From positions 1 through 5,465 of the forward strand of contig NZ_DATCRY010000040.1 in NCBI RefSeq assembly GCF_036568765.1: a DNA stretch of 5,465 bases. Direction: 5' to 3'. Under the pieces are notes generated by a model. It did no database searches, was not told the DNA's origin, and saw only the letters and a list, made by a program, of their open reading frames with translations. Positions 1 to 4,802 of this stretch are shown piece after piece (positions within the stretch are counted from its first letter, which is position 1; each line of letters begins with the position of its first letter). The position numbers and the translations under genes were made by a program. This DNA is from GSA-30 sp036568765. Lineage in GTDB: Bacteria; Pseudomonadota; Gammaproteobacteria; Xanthomonadales; Rhodanobacteraceae.

Positions 1-78
1 CGGGTAGGGTTTGCCACGTTCCCACTGCTTGCGGTCGTAATGCAGGAAATAGGAGTGGCTGACCTGGATCTTTAGCAT
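1..78 (-). CDS. B12-binding radical SAM protein, N-terminal fragment (cut by window edge)
   Basis: Reading the minus strand from an ATG at 78-76 gives 26 codons that run off the window. The peptide contains SHSYFLHYDRKQ and then a KPYP tail. From memory of the family, this resembles the start of B12-binding-domain radical SAM enzymes, which often open with a SHSYF..DPKQ-like stretch followed by PYPPLGTLYAAA just where the window ends. Such enzymes use a 4Fe-4S cluster, S-adenosylmethionine and often cobalamin for methylation or rearrangement; neither the cobalamin-binding nor the CxxxCxxC motif is inside the window. The frame is closed by a TAG at 96-94, so the start must be ATG at 78 or an upstream CTG at 87. 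A purine-rich AGAAGG at 95-90, 11 nt before the ATG, is a possible ribosome site. It is divergent from the kinase gene. The family call rests on one short stretch and could be wrong; that the stretch codes is more likely. Confidence 0.55.
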   Translation of the reverse strand, partial: MLKIQVSHSYFLHYDRKQWERGKPYP

Positions 79-303
79 CTGGAGCAGGGCCTTCTAGTCG
101 TCGCCTTGAGGGCAGGCTGCCGGCGCGTTCAATGCCCAGCGCCGTCGATGGAGGTAAGTGCCGCTGCGCGCCGGTTCGGTTGCCCCGCAGCGGCAAAAAA
201 GACGGCGCCGATGCAATCGGCAACCTTTTGCGTGCGGCAGCGCACTCACGCGCTGTGCATACCGTCCTGCCCTCACAACCTCGCTACCGACGACCGATCC
301 CCT
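79..303. promoter_or_regulatory. Divergent intergenic region with a small palindrome
   Basis: This 225-bp spacer separates the leftward radical SAM-like gene from the rightward kinase, so promoters for both should lie here. The plus-strand kinase frame stays open back to about 106, but those codons are rich in Cys, Arg and Pro and read like non-coding sequence. A perfect inverted repeat, GCCGAT-GCA-ATCGGC, sits at 207-221, roughly mid-spacer, with an A6 run just left of it at 195-200. It could be an operator, or a weak hairpin. I could not find a convincing -35/-10 pair on either strand; TTGCGT at 228-233 is the best -35-like hexamer but lacks a good -10 at the right distance. No credible small precursor-peptide gene is visible. 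Confidence 0.35.
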
Positions 304-1323
304 ATGGCCTTGTCCCAGCGCGATGATGTCGCCGCCGATCCGTTCCGCGAACGGGTGTGCCATCGCTTCTCGGTAAGCAAGCAGATCCTGGGCGGCCACT
401 TTCGTTTCGAAAGCGCCAGCGAGGCGTTGCTGCGGCTGGTCGAAGCCGCTTACGGCGGCTTGCCGCCGCATCCCCTGTTGGCTGCCGAGGCCCAGTTCGA
501 GGTGGAGTTGCGCTTGTTGCCGCGCCGCGCCACGCCGCATAAAGGCGAGCCGCCGGGGATGACGATGCAATCGGGCGCGGGCCTGATCTGCAGCGTGATG
601 GATGAGGCCAACTATGTGGTGCTATCGCCCGAACAGGGGCGCGCGCTGGTGGTCGCATCCACCGACATGCTCGAACACGCTTACCATCTGCGCTACGAAT
701 TGATCGAATTCGCCGTCTTCACCCTGGCCACGCGCAGACTGGGCTTGGTGCCGCTGCACGGCGCCTGCGTCGGCCACCGCGGCAGGGGTGTATTGCTGCT
801 GGGCAATAGCGGCAACGGCAAAACCACGCTGACATTGCATAGTCTGCTGGGCGGCCTTGACGTGCTGGCCGAAGATGCCGTCTTCGTGCAACCGGCCAGC
901 CTGCTCGCCACGGGCGTGGCCAATTACTTGCACTTGAAGTCCGATGCGGTGCGCTTTATCGACGATGCCGCCATCGCACGCTGGATCGTGCAGTCGCCGA
1001 CGATCCGCCGGCGTAGCGGCGTGGAGAAATTCGAAGTCGACCTGCGGCACGCACCGGGCCGGCCGGCATATGCGCCCTTGCGTTTGGTCGGCGCGGTGTT
1101 CGTGAGTGCCGAAACGGCTGAGGATCCCGACAGTCTCCTCCAGCCCGTACCCGACGCGGAAGCTGCCGCATTGCTGATCGAGAACCAACCGTACGCCTGC
1201 GGGCAGCCAGGCTGGGATCTGTTTACCGAGCGCGTGGTGCATCTCGGTGTGCACCGTCTGCGCCGCGGACGCCATCCGCGCGATGCGATCGCTGCCTTGC
1301 ATGGCTTCCTTTCCGCCTGTTGA
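304..1323 (+). CDS. HPr-kinase-like (HprK-related) P-loop serine kinase
   Basis: A 339-aa protein of the HprK-related kinase type, probably cytosolic. A Walker A P-loop, GNSGNGKTT, lies at residues 167-175 (Lys173), preceded by the family's LHGA segment (His152) and a hydrophobic strand. An acidic pair, Glu190-Asp191 in LLAEDAV terms, occupies the place of the Asp-Asp pair of classical HprK, and an EKFEVDL segment (Lys242) follows. The first 130 residues match the loose N-terminal region of HprK-related kinases (an FRFES-type strand, then a helix ending in YGGLPPH), not the N-terminal domain of true HprK. Related kinases phosphorylate peptide or unknown substrates; one (in the paeninodin cluster) modifies a lasso-peptide precursor. 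The substrate here is unknown. I chose ATG 304 because upstream in-frame starts (TTG 106, ATG 148, ATG 211) add Cys/Arg-rich non-coding-like sequence. No clear Shine-Dalgarno precedes it. The exporter gene follows after 63 bp, so co-transcription is likely. Confidence 0.8.
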   Translation: MALSQRDDVAADPFRERVCHRFSVSKQILGGHFRFESASEALLRLVEAAYGGLPPHPLLAAEAQFEVELRLLPRRATPHKGEPPGMTMQSGAGLICSVMDEANYVVLSPEQGRALVVASTDMLEHAYHLRYELIEFAVFTLATRRLGLVPLHGACVGHRGRGVLLLGNSGNGKTTLTLHSLLGGLDVLAEDAVFVQPASLLATGVANYLHLKSDAVRFIDDAAIARWIVQSPTIRRRSGVEKFEVDLRHAPGRPAYAPLRLVGAVFVSAETAEDPDSLLQPVPDAEAAALLIENQPYACGQPGWDLFTERVVHLGVHRLRRGRHPRDAIAALHGFLSAC

Positions 1324-1386
1324 GGGCAACCTTTGTCCCGCGCACGAGCACCCACCGCTATGCGCATGCCGATACCTTGCTGACCG

Positions 1387-3084
1387 ATGACGCTCCCGGG
1401 ACTCGCGCTGCCGCGAACGCTGATGCGAACCATGAGTCGCGACGATCTGCCGTGGCTGGCGCTCTATGTCGTGTTGTCGCTGGGCTCGGCGCTCACCGGT
1501 AGCCTGGCGGCAGTGTCGCTGGTCCCGCTGATGCAACCCGGCCATGCCTTGCCGCTGGCCGACGGCTTGTATGCACTGCACGGCAGCATCGAGCTACAGG
1601 CGGCGATCTTCGCCGGCATCACTGTCGGCTTCGCCCTGACGCGCTGGCAGGCGGCGCGCCTGGGTGCCGGCCTGGTCAGCCGCTATGGCGTGGGCCTGCG
1701 CAACCGGGTCCACGCGCGGCTGATCGACGCGCCGCTGCCTGCGCTGGCCCATGTCACGTCGGCGGAAATTGCCCAGGTGCTGACCCATAACGGTGAGATC
1801 CTGATTCAGGGTTTCAGCGCCACGCTGCAATTGCTGGTTGCTGGCGTGACCTGTCTGATCAGCCTGGGCTTCGCCTGCTGGATTTCGCCGTCGCTGGTAG
1901 TGGCGGTACCCGTGCTGCTGGGCGTGGGCATTCTGTCGTCGCGGATGTTCGGCCGCGAGCAGTCGCGGGTCAGCCGGCAATACGTATCGGACCTGACCCG
2001 CCTGTTCTGGCAGAGCGAGGATTTTCCGCGTCGTTTGCGTCACGTGCGTTCGTTCGAGCGCGAGGAAGCCGAAAAGGCCGGCTATGACCAGATATCCGCG
2101 CGGCTTGGGCAGGGCTATCGCCGTCAACTGGAGTTGGTGGCTTCCGGTCGGCTGTTGCTGGAAGTGCTCGCTGCCGCATGTATTGCCGGTGTCTTCGTAT
2201 TGTCCAATCGCTGGCACGGCATCGACCAGGCGGCGTTGATCGCAGTGAGCCTCCTGCTGGGGCGCCTGTTGCCCTATCTCGTTTCCACCCGGCAGAGTTT
2301 TCAGCAATTGCGTTCGGCCGTACCTGCCTTCGAGCTATGGCAACGCTATATGCAACTGCCTGCCGCCGATATCGCCACGTCGGTCGTGCCGCTCGACGGG
2401 ACAGTGCATATCGAGCACATGCATCTGCAACCGCCGCCGGGTGGCCTGGATATCCGAGGGCTTGCGCTGGTGCCCGGCGAGCTGACTTTGATCGCAGGCG
2501 ATTCGGGTATCGGCAAGAGCAGCTTGGTGGACGTACTGGCGGGCATGACGCCGCCGCGCGCTTTCGTTGCGCGGTTCGGCGAGCGCCGTATCGGATTCGA
2601 GGACTATCGCCGGTTGGTGCGTAACGGCGCCTATGTCAGCCAGAGCGTACGCCCCTGGCAGCGCACGGTGCGCGATTGCCTGCGCTGGGCTGCGCCCGAG
2701 GCGAGCGATGAAGAGTTGGGCAGCGCGCTTGCCGATGTCGGCCTGGACAAGCGTCTGGCCAGTTCGCGCGACGGCTTGGATACGGCACTCAGCGATGCGT
2801 CGAGCCGTCTTTCCGGCGGTGAGCTGCAACGGGTGCTGCTGGCCCAAGTCATCCTGCGCCAGCCCTGCCTTGCAGTGCTCGACGAAGCGACGGGTGCGCT
2901 CGATGCCGCTGCGGAGCGTTCCATTCTGCTGGCACTCAAGCGCCGCTTGCCGCGGACTATCCTGATTGTCGTATCGCACCGTGCCAACGTGGCGATGCTT
3001 GCCGACCAGACCCTGAGCATCGGTGCCGATCTGGTTGCGCAGGTAACGCGGACGGGCTCGGTGCAGCGCGCCGCCGCTGTCTGA
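1387..3084 (+). CDS. ABC exporter, fused membrane and ATPase domains (peptide-export type)
   Basis: A 565-aa half-transporter expected to work as a homodimer in the inner membrane, exporting a substrate at the expense of ATP. Hydrophobic stretches fitting six membrane helices lie at about residues 22-48, 70-86, 144-165, 167-184, 255-273 and 281-299. The ATPase domain spans about 338-565: Walker A GDSGIGKSS at 371-379 (Lys377), Q-loop Gln419, signature LSGGE at 475-479, Walker B ending LDEA (Asp499, Glu500), D-loop ATGALD and H-loop His531. All catalytic residues are therefore present. The usual aromatic A-loop residue ahead of Walker A seems missing (LQPPPG at 347-352), and the signature ends in Glu, not Gln. 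Size and layout resemble exporters of lasso and other modified peptides (McjD-like), but lipid or glycoconjugate export is possible. There is no N-terminal peptidase domain. ATG 1387 is the first start; ATG 1432 (MSRDDLPW) is a plausible alternative. Neither has a strong ribosome site. It is the likely second gene of the kinase operon. Confidence 0.85.
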   Translation: MTLPGLALPRTLMRTMSRDDLPWLALYVVLSLGSALTGSLAAVSLVPLMQPGHALPLADGLYALHGSIELQAAIFAGITVGFALTRWQAARLGAGLVSRYGVGLRNRVHARLIDAPLPALAHVTSAEIAQVLTHNGEILIQGFSATLQLLVAGVTCLISLGFACWISPSLVVAVPVLLGVGILSSRMFGREQSRVSRQYVSDLTRLFWQSEDFPRRLRHVRSFEREEAEKAGYDQISARLGQGYRRQLELVASGRLLLEVLAAACIAGVFVLSNRWHGIDQAALIAVSLLLGRLLPYLVSTRQSFQQLRSAVPAFELWQRYMQLPAADIATSVVPLDGTVHIEHMHLQPPPGGLDIRGLALVPGELTLIAGDSGIGKSSLVDVLAGMTPPRAFVARFGERRIGFEDYRRLVRNGAYVSQSVRPWQRTVRDCLRWAAPEASDEELGSALADVGLDKRLASSRDGLDTALSDASSRLSGGELQRVLLAQVILRQPCLAVLDEATGALDAAAERSILLALKRRLPRTILIVVSHRANVAMLADQTLSIGADLVAQVTRTGSVQRAAAV

Positions 3085-3109
3085 TCCCCTCCGGCATAGT
3101 CAGGCTTCT

Positions 3110-3131
3110 CTAGGTCATGCCTAGGAGTTTT
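3110..3131 (+). terminator. Weak candidate terminator after the ABC exporter
   Basis: CTAGG at 3110-3114 and CCTAG at 3120-3124 form a 5-bp stem with a TCATG loop, followed by GAGTTTT to 3131. It starts 26 bp after the exporter stop codon, the expected place for a transcription end. The stem is short and the T run has only four residues, so termination here would be inefficient or would depend on the downstream hairpins. Confidence 0.3.
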
Positions 3132-3268
3132 CCGATAGCAACGCTGCGCGCGATCGACAAAGCTATTCACGCCGCCGCCGATCGAACGTCCACCCCTCCG
3201 ACGACGGCAAGACGTCCCCAAGCCAAGTGGAGTCGTCGCCCCCCGGGCGGCGGCTCCGCCCCCTATCC

Positions 3269-3292
3269 CCCCTATCCCGCAAGGGTTAGGGG
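3269..3292 (+). repeat. C-rich hairpin with GCAA tetraloop, possible terminator
   Basis: CCCCTATCCC at 3269-3278 pairs with GGGTTAGGGG at 3283-3292 with a single T-T mismatch, closed by a GCAA loop (a GNRA-type tetraloop). The left arm is part of a C-rich tandem, CCCCCTAT then CCCCCCTAT, and is preceded by a second small stem, GGCGG/CCGCC, near 3247-3260. The structure lies between convergent genes, so it may stop transcription from either side, but no T run follows it on either strand. Confidence 0.45.
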
Positions 3293-3321
3293 CCCGCGGT
3301 GACGCGCGCGGCGGGCATCAA

Positions 3322-3347
3322 CGAACTCTTCCCCCTTTTTGAGTTCG
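3322..3347. repeat. 7-bp inverted repeat with a pyrimidine loop
   Basis: CGAACTC at 3322-3328 and GAGTTCG at 3341-3347 are perfect reverse complements around a 12-nt all-pyrimidine loop, TTCCCCCTTTTT. It may act as part of the terminator set in the convergent spacer. On its own it does not look like a standard intrinsic terminator because the T run is inside the loop. Confidence 0.35.
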
Positions 3348-3420
3348 GCCCGTCGGGATTCTTTTTGGCGACATGCTTTCCAGAAAATGCAGCTAGCTTG
3401 CGGGAACGACCACAGGGGAG

Positions 3421-3476
3421 CTCGAAAAACCTCAGTTTTCATCCCTGGGATGACGAATAGGACGGGGTTTTTAGAG
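3421..3476. repeat. 56-bp nested palindromic element (repeat or bidirectional terminator)
   Basis: The outer arms are CTCGAAAAACC (3421-3431) and GGTTTTTAGAG (3466-3476), complementary at 10 of 11 positions. Inside lies a 15-bp odd palindrome, TCATCCC-T-GGGATGA (3439-3453). A stem opening with an A run and closing with a T run suits a terminator working on both strands. The outer/inner architecture also resembles small non-autonomous palindromic intergenic repeats. Which it is depends on copy number elsewhere in the genome. Confidence 0.45.
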
Positions 3477-3513
3477 GTTCCCTTCAGTGGCGTCCCACGG
3501 TTGCGTCACAGTC

Positions 3514-3539
3514 GGTCGCGATTGCAGCCGCTCCTACAA
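3514..3539 (-). repeat. REP-like sequence of the GTAGGAGC type
   Basis: On the minus strand the sequence reads TTGTAGGAGCGGCTGCAA and then TCGCGACC. The GTAGGAGC head followed by an imperfect GCGGCT...CGC stem matches, from memory, the repetitive extragenic palindromes common in Pseudomonas and Xanthomonadales, which RAYT transposases disperse. The stem here is degenerate, with one G-T pair and one mismatch. It sits 36 bp downstream of the CHASE2 stop codon, a typical extragenic position. Only one copy is in the window, so repetition cannot be confirmed. Confidence 0.5.
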
Positions 3540-3562
3540 AGTTAGGCGGGTTCCCATGATCG

Positions 3563-3577
3563 AAGTCGCAGCGACTT
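3563..3577. repeat. Perfect palindrome overlapping the CHASE2 stop codon
   Basis: AAGTCGC-A-GCGACTT is a perfect 7-bp inverted repeat about a single central base. It includes two bases of the CHASE2 TAA (3578-3576 read on minus), and GATC sequences on both sides could extend the pairing. No T run follows on the minus strand, so it is a poor intrinsic terminator. It could stabilise the mRNA 3' end or be a degenerate partner of the neighbouring REP-like element. Confidence 0.4.
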
Positions 3578-4784
3578 ATTGATCGGACACTTCGAGCGCG
3601 CGCCAAGGTTCGTCGACGTCAGGTCGATTCGGCACGCCATGCCGGCGCACGAGCGCGCCGACGCCGCCATGCGCAAGAAGACCAAGCAAGGCCACAGTGA
3701 AGAAAGCACCCGGCGGCCACCACCATCCCGCCCCGCGCAGCAAGGCAAGGCTGAGCAATAGCGGTGCAGCCAGTGTGGGGACCGCGAGAACCCAGGTACG
3801 CCGGATGCCGGGCAAACCCCACAGCAACAGGGGGACGGCCAGCGACAACGCGCCGAACAGCAACTGGCCGCGCAAGTTCAGCGGTGTAATCAAACGACCG
3901 TCTCGCAGCGATTCGAGGATATTGGCCTGGTATTCGACGCCGGGCATCGGTTGGTTCGCCACCGAGGCGGCGGTCTGCAATTGATCGCCCAGGCCTTCGG
4001 CGGTCGCGCCGATCAAGACCCAGCGTCCCTTGAGTTGGTCGGCGGATATATGGCCATCCAGCACATCGATGTACGACACCTGGTTAAAGCTGCCGGAGGC
4101 TCCGGCAAAGCGCAGCAGTACATAGTCGTCGCGCAACCATTGGTAGGGCGAATCCACGGTTTCGTTCGGCCGATGCAGACCGGGCAGCGTCTGCAATGGC
4201 GACGGATTGCGCAGGTTGTAGAGCGCCAGCGCCAACGAAGGCCACTGCGGGCGGCCCAGGCCCGCCTTGAGGTACGCGCCGCGCGCAACGCCATCGGGAT
4301 CCTTCGAGGCATCGACATGACCGAAGGCGGCCGCTTCGCTGGCGATGACCGGCGGCGGAAGCATTTCTTCCAGTACGCCGCCCAATTCAGTCGCCTCGGC
4401 GAAGACCGGCAACACGACATTGCCGGCGCTACCGATGGCTGCAGCGAACGCACGATCGTTTTCTGGGTGCCGCGCATCGGGTTCGGCCATGGTCACGTCG
4501 ATGCCGATGCCGCGCACGCCCGCCGCCGCCAGCTTTTTCACCAGTTCGGCATGGGTGGCGCGCGGCCAGGGCCAGTTGCCCAGTGCGGTCAGGCTTTGCG
4601 GGTCGATGGCGACGATCAGCACGTTGTCGCCCGGTGCGTACGACCAGTGGCGCATGTGCGTGTCGTACAACAGATTGTCCAGGCGCATGGTCGCGCCGCC
4701 GGCGACCAGCAGGAGGCCGGCGGCCATTCCGGCCATCCATACAAGGCCACGTTCAAGTGCGCGTATGGCGACATCAGCCGACAT
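3576..4784 (-). CDS. CHASE2-domain membrane sensor without output domain
   Basis: A 402-aa protein with the layout of CHASE2 sensors: an N-terminal membrane helix (about residues 13-31), an extracytoplasmic CHASE2 domain (about 32-300) and three C-terminal membrane helices (about 307-325, 331-349, 358-378). Family hallmarks visible are LLYDTHMRH (38-46), VLIVAIDPQSL then GNWPWPRATHAE (55-80), GHVDASKDPDGVARG (155-169) and GRWVLIGATAEGLGDQ (253-268) with PMPGVEYQANILESL (279-293). CHASE2 domains detect unknown extracellular cues and normally feed a histidine kinase, diguanylate cyclase or adenylate cyclase fused behind the third helix. Here only about 24 cytoplasmic residues follow before TAA. 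Reading on past the stop meets another stop within 14 codons and shows no kinase sequence, so a simple nonsense mutation is unlikely. The start is ATG 4784, 18 bp after the upstream FecR-like gene's stop, which implies co-transcription. No clear ribosome site is visible. Confidence 0.85.
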   Translation of the reverse strand: MSADVAIRALERGLVWMAGMAAGLLLVAGGATMRLDNLLYDTHMRHWSYAPGDNVLIVAIDPQSLTALGNWPWPRATHAELVKKLAAAGVRGIGIDVTMAEPDARHPENDRAFAAAIGSAGNVVLPVFAEATELGGVLEEMLPPPVIASEAAAFGHVDASKDPDGVARGAYLKAGLGRPQWPSLALALYNLRNPSPLQTLPGLHRPNETVDSPYQWLRDDYVLLRFAGASGSFNQVSYIDVLDGHISADQLKGRWVLIGATAEGLGDQLQTAASVANQPMPGVEYQANILESLRDGRLITPLNLRGQLLFGALSLAVPLLLWGLPGIRRTWVLAVPTLAAPLLLSLALLRGAGWWWPPGAFFTVALLGLLAHGGVGALVRRHGVPNRPDVDEPWRALEVSDQ

Positions 4785-4802
4785 GGCGCGCGCGGACCGA
4801 CG

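Larger units (their letters stand above)
3085..3575. other. Convergent intergenic region without a credible gene, rich in inverted repeats
   Basis: The exporter (plus strand) and the CHASE2 gene (minus strand) both end at this 491-bp spacer. Short open frames exist (3117-3302, 3339-3545 on plus; 3542-3748 on minus), but their products are low-complexity or Arg/Pro/Ser-rich, have no recognisable motif and cross the palindromes, so I do not call them genes. Base composition shifts abruptly along it: a very C-rich block at about 3236-3300, T- and A-rich stretches at 3330-3380 and 3420-3475, then a REP-like sequence at the right end. The mosaic texture suggests accumulated mobile or repetitive palindromes and terminators, not a decayed gene. 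The individual elements are listed separately. Confidence 0.7.

Noticed and set aside
106..303. N-terminal extension of the kinase from TTG 106, ATG 148 or ATG 211
   Set aside because: The added residues are Cys-, Arg- and Pro-rich, the codons do not show the third-position GC pattern of the gene body, and no ribosome site precedes these starts.
132..376. Small plus-strand frames (132-326 and 158-376) as a possible precursor peptide
   Set aside because: Both run into the kinase coding region in other frames, are basic and low in sequence character, and show no leader/core layout or family motif.
622..1581. Long minus-strand frame of 319 codons opposite the kinase
   Set aside because: Its product is Gln/His/Arg-rich without any recognisable domain, and it spans the end of the kinase and start of the exporter, both of which have clear motifs on the other strand. 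It is a GC-rich shadow.
3339..3545. 68-codon plus-strand frame in the convergent spacer
   Set aside because: It reads through the nested palindrome and the REP-like sequence, has no motif, and its last residues are simply the translated repeat.
3085..3575. CRISPR array, tRNA or other structured RNA gene in the convergent spacer
   Set aside because: The palindromes are all different, there are no regularly spaced direct repeats, and I see no tRNA T-arm or anticodon-arm pattern.
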